Positions 1 to 5,870 of a DNA stretch of 5,870 bases are shown piece after piece. The position numbers and the translations under genes were made by a program. This stretch comes from CAZJOD01 sp964547525 (GTDB lineage Bacteria > Bacillota > Clostridia > JAAYHZ01), in contig CAZJOD010000203.1 in NCBI GenBank assembly GCA_964547525.1, positions 1-5,870 of the forward strand, written 5' to 3'. The notes beneath the pieces were generated by a model that saw only the letters and a list, made by a program, of their open reading frames with translations, had not been told where the DNA came from and did no database searches. Each line of letters opens with the position of its first letter. Within the stretch, counting starts at the first letter, position 1.

Positions 1-89
1 TGTTTACCGGAATTTTGTGTTGATTTGGCTTAAATATTAAACCGGATTCATATCGGTCAATTTCTCTATCAAATAGTGCAATAATATTA
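1..89. other. Non-coding or gene-end segment upstream of the leuA promoter
   Basis: No complete gene is visible here. Plus-strand frames 1 and 2 stay open from the window edge to stops at 31-33 and 38-40, so the last few codons of an upstream gene could lie here, but ten to twelve codons are too few to recognise anything. The block ACCGG occurs twice (6-10 and 41-45), and ACCGG at 41-45 can pair weakly with TCGGT at 53-57. No convincing intrinsic terminator or known operator was found. Confidence 0.4.
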
Positions 90-119
90 TTGACTTTTTA
101 TTAAAAAACCGCATATAAT
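90..119 (+). promoter_or_regulatory. Sigma-A-type promoter of the T-box/leuA transcript
   Basis: A -35 box TTGACT (90-95) and a perfect -10 box TATAAT (114-119) are separated by 18 nt, in an AT-rich surround. Transcription should start near 125-128, just before the first T-box stem I sequences. That placement gives a leader of about 310 nt, normal for this riboswitch class. The match is to the vegetative sigma factor consensus; no activator or repressor site is evident. Confidence 0.85.
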
Positions 120-126
120 GTTAAAA

Positions 127-414
127 ACAAAAAAGACTTTGACGGGGATTAGTAAATCCGCTTACTGCTACAGAGAGCTGCCGGACGGTGAAAGGCAGCG
201 GGTAAAAGAATTGAATCTCACCCCTGAGTTGCCGGTTGAAATCCAAAACGGAGAGTATGTCCGGACGGTAGTCACCGTTATCTAAGACTAGGTTATTTAT
301 AAGTAGCCGAATATGAGTGAAAGATATTTAATATATCTTTAAATAGAGTGGTACCGCGTAAGAAAGGCCTTTCGTCTCTATAATTGATTAGGGATGAAGG
401 GCTTTTATTTTTTT
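127..414 (+). promoter_or_regulatory. T-box riboswitch, leucine-specific (CUC specifier), controlling leuA
   Basis: This is a tRNA-sensing leader that reads the charging state of tRNA-Leu and decides whether transcription continues into leuA. Stem I elements are visible in order: AGTA of the specifier-loop E motif (151-154), AGAGAG (172-177), and a distal hairpin GCTGCC/GGCAGC (177-182 with 194-199) whose loop holds GGTG. Next come GAA (213-215) and the specifier CTC (217-219) followed by A. GGGG at 144-147 can pair with CCCC at 221-224 at the stem base. A stem III-like hairpin ACGGT/ACCGT lies at 265-278. The T-box itself is AGAGTGGTACCGCG (345-358). The antiterminator forms from TAGAG (344-348) with CTCTA (376-380) and GCG (356-358) with CGT (373-375), leaving the 7-nt bulge TGGTACC (349-355) that binds the tRNA acceptor end. 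The leucine call rests on the triplet in the expected position and agrees with the downstream leucine gene. The start coordinate is inferred from the promoter. Confidence 0.95.
367..414 (+). terminator. Regulated intrinsic terminator of the leuA T-box
   Basis: The 5' arm at 367-379 pairs along all 13 positions (with a few G-U pairs) with the 3' arm at 390-402 around a 10-nt loop, followed by a T-rich tract at 403-414. The 5' arm shares 373-379 with the 3' side of the antiterminator, so the two structures exclude each other. When tRNA-Leu is charged this hairpin should form and stop transcription. When it is uncharged the antiterminator wins and leuA is read. Confidence 0.93.
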
Positions 415-439
415 ATAATATAAACAGGAGGAATGCATT

Positions 440-1996
440 ATGAGCAGAAAAATTTTGATTTTTGATACGACATTAAGAGACGGCGAACAGGTTCCCGGAG
501 CAAAACTTAACCTATCGCAAAAAATAAAGATCGCAAAGCAGCTTGAGGTTTTAAACGTTGATTACATCGAAGCCGGTTTCCCCGCTTCCTCTAAAGGAGA
601 CTTTGAAGCTGTGAAAGAAGTTGCTATGGCAATTACCGAAAACGGACCGGTTGTTACAGCCTTGGCACGTGCAAACAAAGCTGATATCGATGCTGTGTAC
701 AATAGTGTTAAATATGCAAAGAAACCTATGATTCATATGGTTTTAGGAACATCAGCCATCCATGTGGAAAAAAAATTCAAAAAATCAAAAGAACAGATTA
801 TGACAATGGGTGTTGATGCGGTAAAGTATGCCAAGTCTTTGCTGCCTGACGTTCAATATTCCACAGAAGATGCGTCACGTTCGGATTTTGAATATCTGTG
901 GGATACGATACGCGCTGTTGTAGAGGCCGGAGCTACAATCGTTAACATACCGGATACAGTGGGGTACGCAGTGCCCGAAGAATTCGGAGAATTAGTCAGA
1001 AAATTAAACGATAGATTAATGAATTTAAACGATAAAGTAATATTGAGCGTACATTGTCATAATGACACCGGATTAGCTGTGGCCAATTCATTGGTAGCTG
1101 TTAAAAACGGTGCTACAAAGGTGGAATGTACCGTTAACGGAATCGGAGAACGTGCCGGTAATGCGGCGTTGGAAGAAATCGTAATGGGAATAAAAGTTCG
1201 AAAGGATTATTATGATGCGTATACCGGAATCAAAACAACAGAAATTAAAAGAACATCCGGATTGGTAAGCAATCTAATGGGATTGGATATTCAGGTTAAC
1301 AAAGCTATCACAGGAGAAAATGCCTTTGCACATTCATCAGGCATTCACCAGGACGGATTGTTAAAGTCAAGAGATGTGTATGAAATCATTCGTCCCGAGG
1401 ATGTAGGTGTGGAGGACATGGAGCTCGTATTAACCGCCAGGTCGGGACGTCATGCATTAAAGGACGCACTTCTCAAAATGGGCTTTACATCCTTTGACGA
1501 TGATGTATTTGCGAAAATACATGAAAAGTTTTTGGAATTGGCTGATAAAAAGAAAGAAGTCTACTATCACGATCTGTACTATATAATGGAAAAAGATTTT
1601 TCCGATGAAATTACTCACATTCATGAAAACGGAAAATCTATAGATTTATATGAATTTATAGATTTCCAGGTTATAAGTAATAATTTGTATCCTTCAGCTA
1701 CGGTAACAGTTAAAAAAGGGAATAATGTCTTTACCGAAAGCACTGTGGGAGACGGTCCTATAGATGCTGTATACACAGCTTTAAAAAAGATTGTAAATAT
1801 GGATCTTCTATTGACCGAATATAAAATAAACAGTATCTCTCAAGGAAAAGAAGCTTTAGGAAGAGCGACAATTCAGGTTATGTACAACGATAAAACATAT
1901 ACCTCAAGAGCGGTTGATACCGATATTATAAAGGCCAGTGCTTTGGCTTATATAAATGCTATTAATAAAATTGTTTTGGATAACGCACAGCAATAA
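440..1996 (+). CDS. leuA: 2-isopropylmalate synthase
   Basis: The enzyme condenses acetyl-CoA with 2-oxoisovalerate to give 2-isopropylmalate, the first committed step of leucine synthesis, in the cytoplasm. At 518 residues it has the normal bacterial length. The N-terminal TIM-barrel domain carries DTTLRDGEQ (residues 9-17, with the catalytic Arg13 and metal ligand Asp14), HCHNDTGLAVANS (205-217, metal ligands His205 and His207) and GERAGNA (236-242, ligand Asn241). SGIHQDG (300-306) follows in the linker region. The C-terminal stretch from about residue 385 fits the LeuA dimer regulatory domain, where leucine feedback inhibition acts. The ATG at 440 is preceded by AGGAGG at 426-431 with 8 nt spacing, and the protein starts at the expected family position; the ATG at 433 is out of frame. 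The gene is alone between its T-box and a terminator, so leuC, leuD and leuB are not co-transcribed within this window. A citramalate or homocitrate synthase role is less likely, given the leucine T-box and the full-length family match. Confidence 0.96.
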   Translation: MSRKILIFDTTLRDGEQVPGAKLNLSQKIKIAKQLEVLNVDYIEAGFPASSKGDFEAVKEVAMAITENGPVVTALARANKADIDAVYNSVKYAKKPMIHMVLGTSAIHVEKKFKKSKEQIMTMGVDAVKYAKSLLPDVQYSTEDASRSDFEYLWDTIRAVVEAGATIVNIPDTVGYAVPEEFGELVRKLNDRLMNLNDKVILSVHCHNDTGLAVANSLVAVKNGATKVECTVNGIGERAGNAALEEIVMGIKVRKDYYDAYTGIKTTEIKRTSGLVSNLMGLDIQVNKAITGENAFAHSSGIHQDGLLKSRDVYEIIRPEDVGVEDMELVLTARSGRHALKDALLKMGFTSFDDDVFAKIHEKFLELADKKKEVYYHDLYYIMEKDFSDEITHIHENGKSIDLYEFIDFQVISNNLYPSATVTVKKGNNVFTESTVGDGPIDAVYTALKKIVNMDLLLTEYKINSISQGKEALGRATIQVMYNDKTYTSRAVDTDIIKASALAYINAINKIVLDNAQQ

Positions 1997-2005
1997 GTAA
2001 AAACT

Positions 2006-2035
2006 AAAAACGGGGGTAAAAACCCTCGTTTTTTT
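2006..2035. terminator. Shared, probably bidirectional terminator between leuA and gdhA
   Basis: The inverted repeat pairs AACGGGGGT (2009-2017) with ACCCTCGTT (2022-2030) around a four-A loop. Flanking A and T runs extend the stem to about 2006-2033. On the plus strand it ends in a run of seven T (2029-2035), 10 nt after the leuA stop. On the minus strand the stem is followed by TTTTTAGTTTTT, and it lies about 30 nt beyond the gdhA stop. One hairpin can therefore end both convergent transcripts. Confidence 0.9.
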
Positions 2036-2065
2036 GTTCTCTATATATTATAAGCTTATCGATTA

Positions 2066-3400
2066 TTAAACAATACCTTGTGTATACATTGCATCGGCCA
2101 CTTTTATAAAGCCCGCAATATTGGCACCAACCACCAAATTATCTTTATATCCGTATTCTTCCGCCGCCTTACATATATTTTTATATATATTTACCATTAT
2201 AGTTTTTAAACGCTCGTCGGTCTTTTCAAACGACCAGCAATACCTAATACTGTTCTGACTCATTTCCAGAGCCGATGTAGCCACTCCACCAGCGTTTGCG
2301 GCCTTTGCAGGTGCAAATAAAACTTTTTTGTCAATGAAATATTGCACAGCATCCGAAGTACACGGCATATTAGCTCCTTCGCCTACAGCAAAACACCCGT
2401 TAGAAACCAATGTTTTAGCATCTTCCAAACTTAATTCGTTCTGTGTCGCACAAGGCAATGCAATGTCACACGGAACATTCCATATGCCAGCACATCCCTC
2501 GTGATACTCGGCATGAGGATGTACACTTAAATATTCTCTTATTCTTTTTCTTTCAACTTCCTTTAATTTTTTTACCAATGGCAAATCTATCCCGTTTTTA
2601 TCATAAATATAGCCGTTACAATCGCTCATGGCAACAACTTTTCCACCTAATTGAACAGCCTTTTCATTGGCGTAAATTGCAACATTCCCGGATCCTGATA
2701 TGATTATCCGTGTTCCTTCAAAGCTTTTGCCTTTATCCTTAATCATCTCATCCATTAAGTAACATAAACCGTAGCCTGTAGCTTCAGTGCGGACCCAGCT
2801 GCCTCCGTACGTGATACCTTTACCTGTCAATACACCGGTAAATTCTCCGGTAAGCCTTTTATATTGACCGAAAAGATATCCTATCTCTCTACTTCCTATG
2901 CCGATATCACCCGCAGGAACATCGGTAAACTGCCCTATATGTCTATATAATTCATTCATAAAGCTTTGACAAAAACGCATTACTTCGGCATCTGACTTAC
3001 CTTTAGGATTAAAATCGCTTCCCCCTTTACCGCCTCCAATAGGCATACCGGTTAAAGAGTTTTTAAATACTTGCTCAAACCCTAAAAATTTAATTACACT
3101 TAAATTAACACCGGGATGAAACCTTAGGCCTCCTTTATAAGGACCTATTGCACTATTAAATTGTACACGGTAACCACGGTTCACCCAAACCTTTCCTTGA
3201 TCGTCCACCCATGGAACTCGAAACATAATTTGACGCTCAGGCTCTACTAATCTTTCAAATATACCCGATTCAATATATTTAGGATATCTCTCAGCCACAG
3301 GGTCTAAAGATTCAAGAACCTCTTTCACAGCTTGCAAAAATTCCACTTCTCCAGGGTTTCGTTGCACTACTTGCTCATATACATTTTGCAGCTTCCTCAT
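2066..3400 (-). CDS. gdhA: Glutamate dehydrogenase, probably NADP-specific
   Basis: The enzyme interconverts 2-oxoglutarate plus ammonium and glutamate, as a cytoplasmic hexamer. The 444 residues match the family of about 450-residue bacterial GDHs. Substrate-domain motifs are GPYKGG (residues 87-91, Lys89), GGGKGGSDF (122-130, catalytic Lys125) and PAGDIG (162-167, catalytic Asp165), numbering that coincides with the Clostridium symbiosum enzyme as I recall it. The Rossmann domain has SGSGNVA (235-241), and SDCNGY (259-264) follows the second strand. These resemble NADP-dependent GdhA proteins more than the NAD-dependent clostridial enzyme, which has Phe in the glycine loop and a Pro-Asp pair at the second site. 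This points to a mainly biosynthetic, ammonium-assimilating role, but cofactor use is inferred. The C-terminal AANAGGVATSALEMSQNS segment (starting near residue 368) is typical of the family. The ATG is preceded by AAGGAG (3408-3413, minus strand) at 7 nt. Tandem TAA stops end the gene. It is convergent with leuA and has its own promoter. Confidence 0.95.
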   Translation of the reverse strand: MRKLQNVYEQVVQRNPGEVEFLQAVKEVLESLDPVAERYPKYIESGIFERLVEPERQIMFRVPWVDDQGKVWVNRGYRVQFNSAIGPYKGGLRFHPGVNLSVIKFLGFEQVFKNSLTGMPIGGGKGGSDFNPKGKSDAEVMRFCQSFMNELYRHIGQFTDVPAGDIGIGSREIGYLFGQYKRLTGEFTGVLTGKGITYGGSWVRTEATGYGLCYLMDEMIKDKGKSFEGTRIIISGSGNVAIYANEKAVQLGGKVVAMSDCNGYIYDKNGIDLPLVKKLKEVERKRIREYLSVHPHAEYHEGCAGIWNVPCDIALPCATQNELSLEDAKTLVSNGCFAVGEGANMPCTSDAVQYFIDKKVLFAPAKAANAGGVATSALEMSQNSIRYCWSFEKTDERLKTIMVNIYKNICKAAEEYGYKDNLVVGANIAGFIKVADAMYTQGIV

Positions 3401-3456
3401 ATAATTACTCCTTACTTTCTATATATATCAATTGTTTTGCTTTATTTTTAAAAAAT

Positions 3457-3485
3457 ATCATACACCCGTAAATTAAGTTAGTCAA
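3457..3485 (-). promoter_or_regulatory. Sigma-A-type promoter of gdhA
   Basis: Read on the minus strand, a -35 box TTGACT (3480-3485) and a -10 box TATGAT (3457-3462) are 17 nt apart, the ideal spacing. Transcription should start near 3450, leaving a 5' leader of about 50 nt to the ATG. Strongly AT-rich DNA upstream of the -35 box could act as an UP element. No operator dyad was identified between promoter and start. Confidence 0.8.
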
Positions 3486-3793
3486 TAGATATTAGTAATA
3501 AAATTTTTGGTAATTGAAATTTTTATTTATACATATTACATTTTTACCTAAATTTATAACCAATATTAAAATTTTTTGATTTCTGTTTTGTGTTTTAATA
3601 ATTTTTAATCTGAAATTTTTGTAATTCTTTCATTCATTATGATATGACAAACAATGAAATGGGTGAAAAAATCATAAGGAAATTTTATACGATAATAAAG
3701 ACATCTATTTTTGCAGCTATACCGCACTATAAATTGTATTGGCATATGTACCAAAATTCACTGAAAAAGAGTTATTACAATAGAATCACACTT
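3486..3793. other. AT-rich intergenic region without a supported gene
   Basis: This gap lies between the gdhA promoter and the end of the permease gene. Neither strand has an open frame with both a ribosome binding site and a recognisable product. The only sizeable frame (3644-3838, plus strand) has no Shine-Dalgarno sequence, has a low-complexity composition and runs antisense into the permease. From about 3490 to 3640 the DNA is almost entirely A and T, with a near-direct repeat AAATTTTTGGTAATT/AAATTTTTGTAATT (3501-3515 and 3613-3626). A block at about 3690-3790 has more ordinary composition but no feature I can identify. No clear GC-rich terminator hairpin was found for the minus-strand metal-transport operon, which ends here. 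Confidence 0.6.
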
Positions 3794-4624
3794 TTATTTA
3801 TGAAAAATACTTTGCTTTCTTTCCAAGATTTTTTTTAGAAAAGCCGCCACGATATATAAAAATCCGCCTGCCAGAACAATAACAGATCCGGACGGAATAT
3901 TTAAAACATACGATATGGACAAGCCACCGATACAAATTATCATACCGAATAATGCGGAAAATATCATAATACGATGAAATTTAAATGTAAACATTTTCGC
4001 CACTGCCGAAGGTATTGTTAAAAGAGCCATAACCAAAATAATTCCTACGACTCTAATTAGAACAACTACCGAAAGTCCTATAAAAAGGTAGAGAATATAG
4101 TCTGCGACCTTTGCATTGATTCCGTTTAAAATTCCGAATTCTTTATCAAAAAGATACGCTTTTAGTAATTGAAAATATGAGATTACAACCGCTAATACGA
4201 TGAGATTTAGAATACCTATCATAAAAAGGTCAACCGATGTTACGGTTAATATATCTCCGAACAAGTATGATGTCAAATCAGGCGGGTATCCCGGTGAAAC
4301 ATAAATAAATAAAATTCCCGCCGACATTCCTAAAGGCCAAATAATACCGGCTAACGTATCCGCACCGGTTTTAACATTATGCTTTACATAAGCCAATCCC
4401 AATGCAGATAACACCGCTGTCAACAACGCCCCTAACATTGGCTCGAATCCTAGAAGATACCCCAGACCCACACCTCCGAAAGATGCGTGCGATATACCTC
4501 CGCTCATCATAACAAGTTTTTTTTCTACAATAACGGTTCCTACCACTCCGCAAACTATACTGGCTAAAAAAGCACTTATCACTGCGTTCCTTAAAAATGC
4601 ATATTTTACTACGGCTTCAAGCAT
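3794..4624 (-). CDS. Metal ABC transporter permease, ABC-3 (ZnuB/MntB) family, probably zinc
   Basis: This is the membrane subunit of a Mn/Zn-type uptake ABC transporter; a dimer forms the channel for the metal delivered by the binding protein. The 276 residues are the normal family length. Hydrophobic segments lie at about residues 12-32, 44-59, 63-80, 92-109, 132-152, 176-204 (two helices), 217-238 and 246-264. The conserved ABC-3 motif GGISHASFGGVGLG is at 42-55. IPSAVAK (204-210) is another segment typical of the family. The C-terminus is short, basic and probably cytoplasmic. The ATG overlaps the end of the ATPase gene by 8 nt, and AGGGGG (4631-4636, minus strand) lies 6 nt upstream of it, so translation is probably coupled. 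Zinc is inferred from the binding protein downstream in the window, not from this subunit. It appears to be the last gene of the operon. Confidence 0.93.
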   Translation of the reverse strand: MLEAVVKYAFLRNAVISAFLASIVCGVVGTVIVEKKLVMMSGGISHASFGGVGLGYLLGFEPMLGALLTAVLSALGLAYVKHNVKTGADTLAGIIWPLGMSAGILFIYVSPGYPPDLTSYLFGDILTVTSVDLFMIGILNLIVLAVVISYFQLLKAYLFDKEFGILNGINAKVADYILYLFIGLSVVVLIRVVGIILVMALLTIPSAVAKMFTFKFHRIMIFSALFGMIICIGGLSISYVLNIPSGSVIVLAGGFLYIVAAFLKKILERKQSIFHK

Positions 4625-5378
4625 TTAAAACCCCCTTATGATTTCTCATAATACGATGTGGTATTTTACCGTGAGCAAAAAGTTCCATAGGACACCCGTA
4701 TATCCTCTCTAATGTTTCCATATCCATTTCATCTTTTTGATGATGATAAACGTTCTTATTCACACATAGTAATGTTTTAAAATACGTTGATATCATTGCG
4801 GTGTTGTGAGACACCATAATGATAGTCATATAGTTGTTCATATTTTTTAACAATTCGTATATTTCGGTTTCAGACTTTGAATCAATATTTGAAACAGGCT
4901 CGTCAAGTACCAGAATATGAGGATCGGCTACCAACGCTCTTGCTATCATAACCTTTTGCAATTGACCACCCGATAACGAATTTATTTTTCTGTCTTTTAA
5001 ATTAGCTATACCCACTTTTTCCAGCACATATATACTCTTTTCCTTGTCTTCATTCGTAAACTTTATAAATGGGAATTTTTTATTCCTAATAAGGCCCATG
5101 AGAACCACATCCATAACATTAATGGGGAAATCCTTACTAAATGTTGTAAACTGCGGAACATACCCTAAAATGAGGTTTTTACAGTCCGGGTTTACAGTTA
5201 CCTTCCCGATATCGGGTTTTTTTAACCCGAGTAAAATTTTTAGCAAAGTACTTTTACCACCCCCGTTAGGACCTATAATGCCTGTAAAATCCTTCTCTTC
5301 AATTTGAAAATTCACATTTTCTAAAGCTAAAAGGTTACCGTACCAAGCTGAAACATTCTCAAAAGATATTACTTTCAT
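4617..5378 (-). CDS. Metal ABC transporter ATP-binding protein (ZnuC/MntA-type)
   Basis: This cytoplasmic ATPase powers metal import through the adjacent permease. The 253 residues form a single ABC domain. Motifs in order: Walker A GPNGGGKST (36-44), Q-loop Gln76 in VPQ, signature LSGGQ (135-139), Walker B ILVLDE (155-160) with catalytic Glu160, D-loop SNID (163-166), and switch His191 in VSH. All are intact. The C-terminal tail YGCPMELFAHGKIPHRI, starting near residue 227, is typical of the zinc/manganese ABC ATPases. The start codon is 3 nt after the stop of the binding-protein gene, with only a weak Shine-Dalgarno sequence (a GAGAG-like stretch inside the preceding gene), so translation probably depends on coupling. 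Its end overlaps the permease start by 8 nt. The family is clear; the metal is inferred from the binding protein. Confidence 0.94.
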   Translation of the reverse strand: MKVISFENVSAWYGNLLALENVNFQIEEKDFTGIIGPNGGGKSTLLKILLGLKKPDIGKVTVNPDCKNLILGYVPQFTTFSKDFPINVMDVVLMGLIRNKKFPFIKFTNEDKEKSIYVLEKVGIANLKDRKINSLSGGQLQKVMIARALVADPHILVLDEPVSNIDSKSETEIYELLKNMNNYMTIIMVSHNTAMISTYFKTLLCVNKNVYHHQKDEMDMETLERIYGCPMELFAHGKIPHRIMRNHKGVLNA

Positions 5379-5381
5379 ATT

Positions 5382-5870
5382 TTACCGACTCTCACTCTTT
5401 AGCAAAAAATCTATTATGTCCTTTAAATTATCAGGATATTTTTCAGATAAAGGATAAATCATTTGAATTTCGCCTTTAATTTCGTCTGCTACGATTCTAG
5501 CTTGTTTTTTATCAAATTCCGCTTGATACAATACTATTTTTATGCCCTTTCGCTTGGCATAATCTATAACATCCCCTAATTCTTTAATGGATGCGTCTTT
5601 ACCTTCATGCTCAACGGCAATCATTTTTAAACCATACTCATCGGCGAAGTATCCTAAAGACGGATGGTATATTAAAAATTCTTTATTTTTTAACTTGTTT
5701 ACACCTTTTTGAATATAAGCATCAGCTTCATCCATCTTACTTTTAAATGTTTCGGCGTTAATCTTATATTTATCGGCGTTATCGGGATCTACGGCACCCA
5801 ACTGAGAAGCTATCTCATCGGCCATTATCTTTACCCGTTTTGGTGATAACCATATATGCGGATCTCTGCC
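5382..5870 (-). CDS. Metal ABC transporter substrate-binding protein (ZnuA-like), partial: N-terminus outside window
   Basis: This is the extracytoplasmic metal-binding component that hands the ion to the permease. Only the C-terminal 162 residues are present. The frame is open to the window edge, so the internal Met at 5825-5823 is not the start: the codons before it read GRDPHIWLSPKRVKI, containing the family motif DPHIWLSP (5864-5841), whose His is the second metal ligand. A helical segment follows, then LIYHPSLGYFADEYGL with the His codon at 5666-5664. At this third ligand position zinc-type ZnuA proteins carry His and manganese-type PsaA/MtsA proteins carry Glu, so zinc is favoured. The later segment MIYPLSEKYPDNL aligns with the usual LDPLG region and has Tyr (5456-5454) where the fourth ligand Asp is expected. 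The signal peptide, first ligand and any His-rich loop would lie outside the window. It is probably the promoter-proximal gene of those seen here. Confidence 0.92.
   Translation of the reverse strand, partial: GRDPHIWLSPKRVKIMADEIASQLGAVDPDNADKYKINAETFKSKMDEADAYIQKGVNKLKNKEFLIYHPSLGYFADEYGLKMIAVEHEGKDASIKELGDVIDYAKRKGIKIVLYQAEFDKKQARIVADEIKGEIQMIYPLSEKYPDNLKDIIDFLLKSESR

Noticed and set aside
551..736. Minus-strand open frame inside leuA
   Set aside because: It is fully contained in a strongly supported leuA coding sequence and is a shadow of it, with no own signals.
2050..2059. Ten-base perfect palindrome ATAAGCTTAT between leuA and gdhA
   Set aside because: It is short and AT-rich, lies downstream of both genes and is not placed like an operator. 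It is explained by chance.
2443..2703. Plus-strand open frame inside gdhA
   Set aside because: It is antisense to well-conserved GDH sequence, has no ribosome binding site and is low in complexity.
3628..3659. Inverted repeat TTTCATT/AATGAAA in the intergenic gap
   Set aside because: Seven A/T-rich pairs around a long loop with no T run. It is too weak for a terminator and not near a promoter.
3690..3793. Possible insertion-sequence remnant next to the permease end
   Set aside because: The texture differs from the neighbouring AT-rich DNA, but I see no terminal inverted repeats, target duplication or transposase motif in any frame, so no mobile element is called.
3644..3838. Plus-strand open frame of 64 codons
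   Set aside because: It has no Shine-Dalgarno sequence and no recognisable motif, and its last third is antisense to the conserved end of the permease gene. It is most likely a chance frame in AT-rich DNA.
5044..5307. Plus-strand open frame inside the ABC ATPase gene
   Set aside because: It is antisense to the Walker A and Q-loop region of an intact ATPase, so a coding shadow.

Overview
The window looks like chromosomal DNA from a low-GC Firmicute, most likely a member of the Clostridia. The evidence is AT-rich intergenic DNA, AGGAGG-type ribosome binding sites, a classical tRNA-sensing T-box leader, and a glutamate dehydrogenase whose residue numbering matches the clostridial hexameric enzyme. 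The species cannot be named from the sequence alone.

Layout from left to right. Positions 1-89 are non-coding or hold only the last codons of an upstream gene. Positions 90-439 carry a strong sigma-A-type promoter and a complete T-box leader with a leucine (CUC) specifier, a T-box/antiterminator and a competing intrinsic terminator. It controls leuA (440-1996, plus strand), which encodes 2-isopropylmalate synthase, the committed step of leucine synthesis. leuA is closed by a hairpin terminator that probably also works in reverse for the convergent gene gdhA (2066-3400, minus strand), a glutamate dehydrogenase with NADP-type cofactor residues and its own well-formed promoter. A very AT-rich gap (3486-3793) with no convincing gene follows. 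The right end is a minus-strand metal-uptake ABC operon in the order binding protein (5'-truncated by the window edge), ATPase, membrane permease. The three genes are almost seamlessly packed, with a 3-nt gap and then an 8-nt overlap. The binding protein has His at the third metal-ligand position, which favours zinc over manganese.

Functionally, leuA and gdhA both belong to amino-acid and nitrogen metabolism: GDH makes the glutamate that donates the amino group in the last step of leucine synthesis. They are convergent and separately promoted, so they are not one regulatory unit. The metal transporter is an independent unit. I found no mobile element, CRISPR array, tRNA/rRNA gene or defence module, and no evidence of a new biological system. 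The most informative details are the readable T-box switch, the cofactor residues of GDH, and an apparent Asp-to-Tyr change at the fourth metal-ligand position of the binding protein.
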